Shown piece by piece: positions 1-7,241 of a stretch of 11,853 nt of DNA. The stretch's first letter is position 1; every line of letters begins with the position of its first letter. The stretch comes from DASPXY01 sp038227745 (GTDB taxonomy: Bacteria > Planctomycetota > Planctomycetia > Gemmatales > Gemmataceae): contig JBBRPS010000270.1 of assembly GCA_038227745.1 (NCBI GenBank), positions 1 through 11,853 of the forward strand, given 5' to 3'. Made by a program: the position numbers and the translations under genes. Under the pieces are notes generated by a model. The model had not been told where the DNA came from. It saw only the letters and a program-made list of their open reading frames with translations, and made no database searches.

Positions 1-65
1 GAGGCCAGCCGTGGCGAGAAAAGCAGGAAGGCCAACACAACGGCGAGACAGGAGCGTAGAATCAT
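1..65 (-). CDS. Start of a possible secreted protein (partial)
   Basis: From ATG 65 the minus strand encodes MILRSCLAVVLAFLLFSPRL and runs off the window after 21 full codons. One Arg near the start, a hydrophobic Leu/Val/Ala/Phe core and a small-residue end have the form of a Sec signal peptide. It is in the same frame as the drmB fragment, 48 bases after that stop, but is unrelated to DrmB. No clear ribosome site precedes it. An in-frame GTG at 83 is an alternative start. Only this short piece supports it, so function is unknown. Confidence 0.35.
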   Translation of the reverse strand, partial: MILRSCLAVVLAFLLFSPRLA

Positions 66-113
66 GGCGAGGCCAAGGGCCACCTGATCGCCCAAAACGG
101 AAAACAGCGACCA

Positions 114-584
114 TCAGACACAGGGGTGCGGAAAATGGGCCGAGGGGGCGCGGCCCTGCGTCGTGCAGTTGTGGACGAAGCACGCCTTGTCGGGGCGGTA
201 GGCCATCACCTTGGCCTCGAACAGCCCGGAACTGAGCGGGGCCAGCAGCCGGCAGCGGGAGCAGACCATCCACCTCGGGAACGGTGCCACCGGCAGGCCG
301 ATCTGCCGGCCCTCGTCAAACCAGTTCGTCTGCGCGCCGAGCGTTTCCGGCCCCTTCGGCGCGGTCAGCAGCCGCGTCACCTGTGGCCCCAGGACGTTCT
401 GGACCGAGGCCAGGAGCCGCTCCTCGCCGATCTCAATCGAGTGGGCAATCGGCCAGTCCTCCAGCCCCATGACCATCACCGACAGGTTCGGCAAGTCGAT
501 CAAGGAGCCGACGCCGAACGTGGTCAGCGCCTGACTCGGGCGCAGCTCGCCGACTTCGGATTTCCGCATCTGGGCGGGGTTCAT
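114..584 (-). pseudogene. drmB: drmB fragment (DUF1998 family), truncated at the 3' side
   Basis: The ATG at 584 overlaps the drmA stop (ATGA) and has GAAGGGGG at 598-591, 6 bases upstream. The first ~145 residues match the start of DrmB: RPSQALTTFGVGSLIDLPN, VMVMGLEDW, EIGEERLLASVQNVLGPQV, PVAPFPRWMVCSRCRLLAP (a CxxC zinc-binding pair), SSGLFE and QGRAPSAH. The family then continues with a strand leading to a GHLDDFPW-like motif and several hundred more residues, for a protein of around 600. Here the frame instead reads FPHPCV and stops at residue 156. None of the three minus-strand frames past this point shows the expected continuation within the window, so this is not a simple frameshift. 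The fragment lacks the DUF1998 C-terminal region and is unlikely to work alone. An assembly join is the main alternative to a real truncation. Confidence 0.8.
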
Positions 585-3500
585 GCCGCACCCCCTTCCG
601 CCGCCGGCTTCTCCTCGGGGAGCGGCTCGGGGGAGTCTGCCGCATCGTCCAGCCCGCCGTCGTCCATGATCAACTTCACGGTCGGCTCGACCTCGCGGAG
701 GGAGTTCAGGCAAGTGAACTCCTCCCACCGCTCCATGCCGGGACGCTGGAGGAGTTGCACCGTCGTGCCTCGCTTCGGCCCGTCCCCGCCAGCGACCGGC
801 TGTGCGTAGGTCAGGGTACGACCGCCGGTGGTGTTCTGGGCCTCGGCGCGCCACAGGTCGAGCTTGGCGTTCAGGACGGCCCGGCAGTAGTCGGCCACGG
901 CGGGGCCGTCGCCCACCAGTTCGGCGCGCTTGCAGATCACCTCGATGGCGTCCTGCACCGCCGGGTCCAGCGTCTGGATCTTCGCCGCCGCCTCGTTCGG
1001 CGTGTACTCGGTGCCGCGCAGCCGGACGAGCGACACCAAGAGGCCCGCCAGCCCGCGCGCCATCGCCCCCGGCGAGAACGGCGTGACCGACAGCGGCTCG
1101 ACGTGGTTGTAGTAGGTGCCGTGAAACTGCGCGAACGTCTCGTAGTGGGAGAGGTCGCGGGGCCGCGCCCAGTTGAACACCGTCACCACCAGCCCCGGCG
1201 CTTCCTTGTTGCGGCCCACCCGGCTCGTCGCTTGGATGTACTCGGCGCACGCCTTGGGCTGGCCGGCGACGACCATCAGCCTCAGCCGCTTCACGTCCAC
1301 GCCGACCGAGATCATGTTCGTCGCCAGCAGTACGTCGATGGGCCTCTTCGGGGCCGTCTTGAACTGCCGCTGCTTGTACGCCTCGCGCCGCTGCTCGTCC
1401 AGGGCGGGGTCAAACACGGCCTCCAGCCGGTCGAGCGTCTGCGGGATGTCCTCGCTCCTCATGCGGCTGGTCAGTTCCGCGAGGTAGTCGGTGCCGAAGT
1501 ATCGCTTCGCCAGCCCGCGCCGGTCCATCTTCTTGCAGCGGGTGAACACGTCGTCGTCCACCAGACGCCGCATGCCACCGAGTTCGCGCATCGAGTTGAA
1601 GTAGCCGACGAGGCTCATCCACGGGTCGGCGGCGCGTCCGTACCTGTCGTAGAGAGCCTGGGCCGAGCAGAGGAACGCCGTGTAGACGCGGATGAGCGCC
1701 GCCTTGAGCCGCCGTCCCCGCGCGCAGATGCCGATGTAGCGCCTGCCGGGGTAGGCGTCCTCGGGGGGCCGCTGCACGGAGAAGAAGTTGTCGCCGGCGT
1801 CGAGTCCCGGCGGCGGGAACACGGCGACCGTGCGCAGGAACAGTTTGTGGACTTGAACGTCGGCGCTCTTGATCGTCGCCGTCGAGGCGATCACCTTGGG
1901 CCGGACCCGCTTGCCGCCCACCTCCCAGCCGCACAGCCGGTCGATGGCCGTCTCGTACAGGCCGACCAGGGTGCCGAGCGGCCCCGAGATGAGGTGGAGT
2001 TCGTCCTGAATGATCAGGTCGGGAGGTCGCAGCGGCCCGTGGTCGGCCACCTTCGTGGCCGGCAGGCCGAGCTTCGTCCGGGGGTGGCTGCCCCAGTCGT
2101 CCACCTCGGGCGACAAGAAGCCGTGCCGCTCGCAATGCCCGTTGACGCCGCCGAAGAGCATCTGCACCTCGCCCTTCCACGGCATCTGTGCGAACTTGTC
2201 CACTGTGGCGATCAGCAGCGTCGGCAGTCGGCGGTAGATCTCCTCGTCCACGACGACGACCGGCAGCCCCTCGCCCTCGGCCTGCTTCTTGCTGAACAGG
2301 CACTGGCCGAACTTGTCGCCGCAGTAGGTCAGCGTCCGGCCATGCCCCTGCGGGGCCGGGTCGGCGAACAGGTGCTTTCCCGGCTCGATGGCGCTTCCGC
2401 ACCAAGGACAGGTCGTCAGTTGGTACGGCGTGCCGACGCCCCCGCCGCTGTATTGGTTGCCGCGCAGTTGCTTGATCGCCTCGATGGAGTCCTCGGTCCA
2501 GTTCGGCGTCGTCTTGCGGCCCACCCACAGGCCGATGCGGAACGGCGTCCTGCCCCAGCGGGAGTCGCCCATCTCGAGCGCCTTGCGGCGAATCCACTCG
2601 CAGGCGCACAAGAGCGCCGTCGCCCGCTGGAACTGCTGGATGGTCAGCAGCCGCAGCGTGTACCGCATCAGCACGGCCACGCCGTTCTCGCCCGAGCGGC
2701 CCGCGACGGTGCCTTGCAGCCGCCGCAAGCCCATCGTGTAGGCGCTCAGGCCCAGGTAGGCTTCCGTCTTTCCGCCGCCCGTGGGGAAGAACAGCAGATC
2801 GGCCAGCGCCTTGTCGCTCTCGCTGCGGTCGGGGTGGTCGAGCTTGGTGATGCCGGGGAGGTTCAGCAGGATGAAGGCGATCTGGAAGGGGAACCACGTC
2901 CGGTTCGCCGTCACGTCGATGTCCTTGTCGAAGTCGGGCTGGCTGCCGCGCCGCACCTGTTCGGAGTAGAGCGAGTGCGTCCGCTGGAGCCACATGGCCC
3001 TGTTCATGAAGCGGAACGACTCGGCTGCCTGCTCGTCCTCGGCCAGCAGCTTCAGCCCCGCCTCGATTCGGGCCAGCGTTTCGCGGCAGTCGGCCAGGGC
3101 GTCCTCGGCGGCACCCTTGTGGTCGGCCAGCGCGGCGGCGGGGGCGTCGGCCCGCTTGGCTTCCCCCTCGATCCACGCCCGGTACGCCACGATGAGCGGC
3201 TGCAACTTGCCGCCCAGTTGCTTCGTCGGCGTCTCTGCCAGTTCCTTCATGTCCAGCACAAGCCCGGCGAGTTGGCCGAAGGCCGGGTTGAGGCCCGCGT
3301 CGGCGCTGCTGGGCGGCGTGGTGCGCGGCACCTCGTAGACGGGGATGATGGCGGTACTCAGCCGCACCGCCCGATCGAGCGAGCCGGGATCTACCTCGGC
3401 GCAGACGCCGACGCCGTGGCCGACCGCGAACTCGACGTGCCGGCGGTACAGCATCGCCATGCGGGCGTCTTCGCTGTCGTGGGCCTTCCGCAGTTTCGGG

Positions 3501-4210
3501 GTCCGCTTGCAGAAGACCGCCGAACCGTCCGGGGCCGTGACGCTCAGGACCGGCTGGAAGAGGTGGCACTCGTCCTTCTTCATCGTCGGCATGGCCTGCC
3601 CGTTGACAAGGAACAGCGTGATGACCCAGCCGTGGTCGCGCTTGCGTATCTGGCCTCGGACCAGCACCTCGGGGCATTCGGGATCGACGGCCAGCGGCCC
3701 GACCGCGCCGCCGCGCAGCTTGATGTCGATGGCCCCGCCGCGCGGTTGGCGTTTCCAGACCCGGAGCGGACGGCCTGTGCGGGCGTCGTTCTGCTCCTCC
3801 TTCTTCTCGCGGACGTACTGGCCCCAGCGGGCCTCGACCCGCAGCGTGGTCGCCTCGTGGTCCACGCAGAAGCTCATGCCGAACGACGACGGCAGGGCGG
3901 CGCGGGGCAGCGGCACGTCGCGGTCGGTGGTGCCGTCGTCGCCGCTGTCGGACCCGCCCTCGGAGAGTTCGTCGGGGATGAGCGGCGTGTCCTCGTCGTC
4001 CTCGTCGTCCGCCAGCTTCGCGGCGTTGGCTGCCGGCGGTGCCGGGCGCGGAGCCAGGACGCCGACGAGGTATCTGTCGCGCACGTTGCGCTCGGTCAGT
4101 TCCTCCTCGGCACCGCCAGCCGGGCCGAGGAGGTCGTTGACCACCATCTCTTCGAGCATGGCCCGGAGTTGCATCGGCGTCGGGGCCGGGGTCAGGATAC
4201 TATCGCTCAC
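581..4210 (-). CDS. drmA: DrmA, DISARM superfamily 2 helicase
   Basis: A 1209-residue helicase-like protein, a core DISARM component that works with DrmB to recognise or block incoming DNA. Seen in order: an acidic low-complexity stretch near residues 65-95 (DDEDDED and GSDSGDD), then PSSFGMSFCVD; Walker A FPTGGGKTEA with K481; a Cys set at C601, C604, C630 and C637, likely a zinc ribbon; motif II DELH at 736-739; STAT at 776-779; ATNMISVGVDV; and motif VI QATSRVGR at 993-1000. The FPTGGGKTEAYLG and FHGTYYNHVEPLSVTPFS stretches are typical of DrmA. All helicase motifs look intact. The GTG start has a perfect GGAGG and overlaps the AlbA_2 stop as GTGA; the TGA stop overlaps the drmB ATG as ATGA. 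Acid-box and zinc assignments rest on residue pattern only. Confidence 0.93.
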   Translation of the reverse strand: MSDSILTPAPTPMQLRAMLEEMVVNDLLGPAGGAEEELTERNVRDRYLVGVLAPRPAPPAANAAKLADDEDDEDTPLIPDELSEGGSDSGDDGTTDRDVPLPRAALPSSFGMSFCVDHEATTLRVEARWGQYVREKKEEQNDARTGRPLRVWKRQPRGGAIDIKLRGGAVGPLAVDPECPEVLVRGQIRKRDHGWVITLFLVNGQAMPTMKKDECHLFQPVLSVTAPDGSAVFCKRTPKLRKAHDSEDARMAMLYRRHVEFAVGHGVGVCAEVDPGSLDRAVRLSTAIIPVYEVPRTTPPSSADAGLNPAFGQLAGLVLDMKELAETPTKQLGGKLQPLIVAYRAWIEGEAKRADAPAAALADHKGAAEDALADCRETLARIEAGLKLLAEDEQAAESFRFMNRAMWLQRTHSLYSEQVRRGSQPDFDKDIDVTANRTWFPFQIAFILLNLPGITKLDHPDRSESDKALADLLFFPTGGGKTEAYLGLSAYTMGLRRLQGTVAGRSGENGVAVLMRYTLRLLTIQQFQRATALLCACEWIRRKALEMGDSRWGRTPFRIGLWVGRKTTPNWTEDSIEAIKQLRGNQYSGGGVGTPYQLTTCPWCGSAIEPGKHLFADPAPQGHGRTLTYCGDKFGQCLFSKKQAEGEGLPVVVVDEEIYRRLPTLLIATVDKFAQMPWKGEVQMLFGGVNGHCERHGFLSPEVDDWGSHPRTKLGLPATKVADHGPLRPPDLIIQDELHLISGPLGTLVGLYETAIDRLCGWEVGGKRVRPKVIASTATIKSADVQVHKLFLRTVAVFPPPGLDAGDNFFSVQRPPEDAYPGRRYIGICARGRRLKAALIRVYTAFLCSAQALYDRYGRAADPWMSLVGYFNSMRELGGMRRLVDDDVFTRCKKMDRRGLAKRYFGTDYLAELTSRMRSEDIPQTLDRLEAVFDPALDEQRREAYKQRQFKTAPKRPIDVLLATNMISVGVDVKRLRLMVVAGQPKACAEYIQATSRVGRNKEAPGLVVTVFNWARPRDLSHYETFAQFHGTYYNHVEPLSVTPFSPGAMARGLAGLLVSLVRLRGTEYTPNEAAAKIQTLDPAVQDAIEVICKRAELVGDGPAVADYCRAVLNAKLDLWRAEAQNTTGGRTLTYAQPVAGGDGPKRGTTVQLLQRPGMERWEEFTCLNSLREVEPTVKLIMDDGGLDDAADSPEPLPEEKPAAEGGAA

Positions 4211-6135
4211 GGGCGGGCCTCCGGGCTGCGTGCCGTCGTGTAACCTTGCTGGGGATGTGTCGGCTCGTCGGGGTGGCGGAGCCGCAGACGCCCGCTCTCG
4301 ACCATCGGTGTCAGGAACCGCTCCCTGAGCTTCACCTGATCCCGGTCCAGAAGCCGGGCGAGTTGCGCCGCGCTCAGGGACCGGCCCTCGCATAGCGTTA
4401 GGATGATCTGCCGCGTCTCGTCCGGCTTGCGGCGGTCCTTCGCGCGGTACGGTTCCGCCAGCTTGATCAGGTGATTTTCGTCCAGTGGCGGCAGTGGGAC
4501 CACTTCGCCGGAATAGTGGGAGGAGTCGTCCTCGTTGTGGGAGGAGTCCGGCCCCTTGTGGGTGGAGTCGCCCCCGTTATGGGAGGAGTCCGGCCCCTTG
4601 TGGGTGGAGGCCGGCAGGAGGTACGTCGTCCACCGTCCCTGGCCGTCGCGCACCAGAAACCCCTTCGACACAAGCCCTTGCAGCATCTTGGTCAGGTCGG
4701 CGGGGTGATGATCACAGACCATGCGCATCCGGGGGTTGGACACCACCCCTTCGATCTCGGCGGTCGCGAGCGTCTGAATTTCGAGCGGGGTGAGCGTTGC
4801 GAACCGCTCGCCGAAGCGGGCGCTAAGTCGGACCTCCACTTCGGGCGGCAGGAGGCTGATCATCAACAATGTGAGTTTGACACGATCCGGGCGGCTCGCC
4901 TCTTCGATGCGGGGCGACCGCCATTGCTGGGAGGCCCACCCCTGGCGGATCTTCGGGAAGCCCGAGCCAGCCTTCTCGCCGTAGCCGAGCATCGCGAACA
5001 TCTTCTGGAGGCTCTTGTTGCGGCACTCGCTGACGTTCCCCTGGAAGACTTGCTCGACCCCCAGCAGCAGGGTGCCGGGGTTGGAGAACTCCAGCCGGTC
5101 GCGGTACTTCTCGATGATGATCCCGCCCTGGCCCTGGTAGTCGGCGTGGATCAGCGAGTTGACGAAAGCCTCGCGGATCGCTTCGTGGACGAGCGTCTCG
5201 TCCCGCCTGAGCATCCCCTCGGGGGCCAGCGTCGTCGTGGTCGTGGCCATGCCGCGCAGGGCAGGCGCGAACTGGAAGGGGATCTTCAGATCCGCGACCA
5301 GCTTGGGATAGACCCGCTCGAAGAACTGGAACAGGTTAGCCACCCACTTGCCGTCCTGCCAGACCCGATCCGTCCAGCGGACGGCGGGGTCGTCGGAGTA
5401 TCGCTCGCGGTAGTCCACGGCGTACTGCGGCACCGCGAGTTCGTCCTGAATCGCGCGCTCCTGGCCGAACATCAGCAGGCCGGCGACGGTCAGCCCCTCG
5501 ACGCCCCTGGCCCGGTCACGACGCCAGCCGCCGAGCGATTCGAGGAGAGGTTGGTCGTCCAGTGAGAGCCAGGGATGGGCCGCGTCACGCGAGGCGAAGC
5601 GGTTGCGGTACTGGCGCAAGGTGGGGGCGTCGAGGTCCGCCAGCGTGAAGTGTTCGAGGACGCGGGCGTCGAGCGACTCCTCGGACTGGTCGCCGAGCAT
5701 GCGCCCGACCTCGTCGCGCTGGCAGAGGTAATCGCCCTCGAAGTTCCTCCGGTAGGTGCCGTCGAGCGGGTTCTGGCCGACGTAGACGGGGCGTTGCCGG
5801 CGGGTGGCCCGAGGGACGCGGATGACGAGGACGGGCTTGGTGTCCACCGTCTCGACGGTCACGTCCTCGTTGCGGAGGATGTTCGCGCTGACCTTCCCCC
5901 GGTCGTTGATCGTGTTCCAGAAGTTCCCGCGTATGACCGCAGGGTCTTTCAAGCCGGTCACGGGGTGCGGCGGACCCTTAGGCTCGACGCCCAGGACGAT
6001 CACCCCGCCATCGGTGTTGGCCATCGCGCTGTAGCTCTCCCAGAGCGCGCGGGGCAGCCCGCCTTGTGCCGACTTGAACTCCCAGTCGGCGTCCTCGCCT
6101 GCGTTGACCGCTTTCAGGATGTCGTCCGCGTCCAT
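4207..6135 (-). CDS. AlbA_2/Schlafen-type protein with GHKL-like ATPase domain
   Basis: A 642-residue protein of the widespread AlbA_2 plus HATPase_c_4 architecture, often annotated as ATP-binding or transcriptional regulator. Residues 1-140 hold the AlbA_2 (Schlafen core) domain: DWEFKSA at 17-23 and MANTDGGVIVLGVE, the region used for nucleic-acid binding or cleavage in related proteins. Residues ~310-400 show GHKL-like ATPase motifs: REAFVNSLIHADY with N326 and H330, FSNPG with N352, and GYGEKAGSGFP at 384-394. Two winged-helix-like regions follow (about 430-508 and 560-625), joined by a five-fold heptad repeat at 510-544. ATG 6135 has GAGG 5 bases upstream and is 45 bases after the TIR stop. 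The stop overlaps the drmA GTG by 4 bases (GTGA), implying coupled translation. Its role in the locus could be regulation or effector action; the sequence alone does not decide. Confidence 0.85.
   Translation of the reverse strand: MDADDILKAVNAGEDADWEFKSAQGGLPRALWESYSAMANTDGGVIVLGVEPKGPPHPVTGLKDPAVIRGNFWNTINDRGKVSANILRNEDVTVETVDTKPVLVIRVPRATRRQRPVYVGQNPLDGTYRRNFEGDYLCQRDEVGRMLGDQSEESLDARVLEHFTLADLDAPTLRQYRNRFASRDAAHPWLSLDDQPLLESLGGWRRDRARGVEGLTVAGLLMFGQERAIQDELAVPQYAVDYRERYSDDPAVRWTDRVWQDGKWVANLFQFFERVYPKLVADLKIPFQFAPALRGMATTTTTLAPEGMLRRDETLVHEAIREAFVNSLIHADYQGQGGIIIEKYRDRLEFSNPGTLLLGVEQVFQGNVSECRNKSLQKMFAMLGYGEKAGSGFPKIRQGWASQQWRSPRIEEASRPDRVKLTLLMISLLPPEVEVRLSARFGERFATLTPLEIQTLATAEIEGVVSNPRMRMVCDHHPADLTKMLQGLVSKGFLVRDGQGRWTTYLLPASTHKGPDSSHNGGDSTHKGPDSSHNEDDSSHYSGEVVPLPPLDENHLIKLAEPYRAKDRRKPDETRQIILTLCEGRSLSAAQLARLLDRDQVKLRERFLTPMVESGRLRLRHPDEPTHPQQGYTTARSPEARP
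4218..4222 (-). promoter_or_regulatory. Ribosome binding site deciding the drmA GTG start
   Basis: A full GGAGG lies 7 bases before GTG 4210, inside the end of the AlbA_2 gene. The frame is open upstream to an ATG at 4393, which would overlap the AlbA_2 gene by about 190 bases and give a Pro/Arg/Ala-rich leader with no family-like features. GTG 4210 is therefore the better start. Confidence 0.8.
4504..4608 (-). repeat. Five tandem 21-base repeats encoding S-[ST]-H heptads
   Basis: In the AlbA_2 gene, residues 510-544 are five consecutive seven-residue units: STHKGPD, SSHNGGD, STHKGPD, SSHNEDD, SSHYSGE. Units 1 and 3 are identical in protein and nearly so in DNA, so the array also shows a 42-base higher-order period. 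It links the two winged-helix regions. Hydrophilic and His-bearing, it is probably a flexible linker; copy number could vary between strains. Confidence 0.9.
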
Positions 6136-6180
6136 GTGTGCCTCGCGATGAAATCTCCGCCGACCCTCGGCGACCGCACG

Positions 6181-7206
6181 TCACCCTTGAACGGCAGCCG
6201 GAAGCGCCAGGGCATCCGTCCACAGGTAGCCCAGGTGAGTGACGAGGTACACGCTCTCGGAAAGCGGCGCGATCAGGCCGACCAAGTGCAGTTCCTTGAC
6301 GATGGCCCTCAGTCGGGCCTCGATCCGCCGGTCGCCGCCGGACTCCTCGGCGTGTTGTCCGATCTGGAGGGTGAACCCACCCGAGTAGGACACCGCCATG
6401 AGGTGGCCGTCGTCCGCCACCGCACGCTTCATGAACGCCGTCGCCTGCTCTGCCGAACCGGGAGACAGTTTCGGGAACGACGGCTTCGGCGCGTCCGGCA
6501 TGCCAGCAGGGGGCTGATAGTCGTAACCCTCGGCAGTCAGCGAGTAGATGCCCTCGCTCTCCGTCTCGATCAACCTGCCAGCAAGGAGTTCGCTGAGGCA
6601 GTGGCGGTTCAGGGCTTCGACGCGCGGGTCGCCGAGCGGGCCGAACTCCTTGCCGCCGGCCTGAACGGAGAAGCCCCCTGAATGGAGGATCGCCATGATC
6701 GTGCCGTCCTCCTTCGCGGCCTGGAGGAGTTCGACCGAATGGGGGTGCAGTGGGAGCGTGGGAGGTTCGGCGCGATCAGCCGGTGGAAGCACGGTCGAGT
6801 GACGGTCGATGGCCTGGGCGAGTTTGGCGACGACGTGTTCCAACCCGTTGGCCGTCGTCACGCCCAGGCGGTTGGCCAGGATGGAGGAGAACTGCGTCAC
6901 GTCCGTGGCCGTGACCTTGTGCCACACCGGCAGGATGCGTTTCTCATCGGGCGTTTCCAGGGCGAACAGGCCGTGAAGTTCCTCCTGGGTCCACTTCTTG
7001 CCGAAGAAGGTGGGGCTGAGGATGACGACGCCGAACCTACTCTGGGCCAGCCCTTGGTTGATGCTCTTGAACAGGTTGTCGCCAACCGTGAGCGTGTACT
7101 CGTCGTACCAGACTTTGAAGCCGCGCGCCTTCAGCAAGTCGGCGAGGGGGCGGGCGACATCCCCCTTGTCCTCGCTGGCGTGGCTGATGAACAGATCCCA
7201 ACTCAT
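6181..7206 (-). CDS. TIR-domain protein with duplicated C-terminal module
   Basis: A 341-residue protein. The first ~135 residues are a TIR domain: SWDLFISHASEDK opens the first strand, WYDEYTLTVGDNL is the BB-loop region, GVVILSPTFF is a core strand, and KKWTQEELHGL carries the Glu (E76) in the place of the catalytic residue of NAD+-cleaving TIRs. Families of this type act in defence by destroying NAD+ or making signalling nucleotides; that activity is inferred here. After a linker, residues 157-230 and 251-329 are two copies of one module that I do not recognise. I chose ATG 7206 because CGGAGAT lies 8 bases upstream and the TIR fold begins at the next residue. ATG 7245 overlaps the drmMI stop as ATGA and would add 13 residues, but lacks a clear ribosome site. 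It sits between drmMI and drmA, suggesting a DISARM-linked effector. Confidence 0.85.
   Translation of the reverse strand: MSWDLFISHASEDKGDVARPLADLLKARGFKVWYDEYTLTVGDNLFKSINQGLAQSRFGVVILSPTFFGKKWTQEELHGLFALETPDEKRILPVWHKVTATDVTQFSSILANRLGVTTANGLEHVVAKLAQAIDRHSTVLPPADRAEPPTLPLHPHSVELLQAAKEDGTIMAILHSGGFSVQAGGKEFGPLGDPRVEALNRHCLSELLAGRLIETESEGIYSLTAEGYDYQPPAGMPDAPKPSFPKLSPGSAEQATAFMKRAVADDGHLMAVSYSGGFTLQIGQHAEESGGDRRIEARLRAIVKELHLVGLIAPLSESVYLVTHLGYLWTDALALPAAVQG
6220..6738 (-). repeat. Protein-level tandem duplication in the TIR protein
   Basis: Codons 6738-6517 (residues 157-230) and 6456-6220 (residues 251-329) encode two diverged copies of about 75 residues. Both share DG, two or three residues, then MA; SGGF followed by Q and G; then D-R-EA, a helix ending in EL, GLI or RLI, and a VY or IY strand with a T and GY near the end. 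The SGGF and the Y/T/GY spacing make chance unlikely. The last part resembles a winged-helix wing, but I cannot assign a family. Confidence 0.7.
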
Positions 7207-7214
7207 GTGCTGAT

Positions 7215-7218
7215 CTCC
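7215..7218 (-). promoter_or_regulatory. Ribosome binding site deciding the TIR start
   Basis: GGAG (within CGGAGAT) lies 8 bases before ATG 7206. No comparable site precedes the ATG at 7245 that overlaps the drmMI stop. This supports the shorter TIR protein, although re-initiation at 7245 remains possible. Confidence 0.6.
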
Positions 7219-7241
7219 GATGTCAGTGATGGCGACACTCC

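Noticed and set aside
75..90. GGCC-CTT-GGCC inverted repeat as a terminator
   Set aside because: A 4-base stem with no T-run after it is too weak to call.
114..140. Simple frameshift explaining the end of drmB
   Set aside because: The other two frames past the break show nothing like the expected DrmB continuation in the bases left in the window, so one inserted or missing base would not restore it.
1410..3677. Minus-strand open frame of 755 codons in another frame within drmA
   Set aside because: Arg/Pro/Gly/Ala-rich translation typical of an out-of-frame reading; drmA covers the same bases with conserved motifs.
755..4243. Plus-strand open frame of 1162 codons opposite drmA
   Set aside because: It is the complement of a GC-rich gene whose codon bias suppresses stops on the other strand. 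Its product is Arg/Ala/Gly/Val/Leu-rich with no recognisable domain, while the minus strand carries intact helicase motifs.
4211..4393. Longer drmA start at ATG 4393
   Set aside because: It would overlap the AlbA_2 gene by about 190 bases and add a low-complexity leader; GTG 4210 has a perfect GGAGG and a GTGA overlap.
4504..4608. Short direct repeats considered as a CRISPR array
   Set aside because: The units are contiguous 21-base repeats without spacers and stay in frame inside a coding region.
4471..5565. Plus-strand open frame opposite the AlbA_2 gene
   Set aside because: The AlbA_2 and GHKL motifs on the minus strand explain the region; the plus-strand product is repetitive Val/Gly-rich because it reads the heptad repeat backwards.
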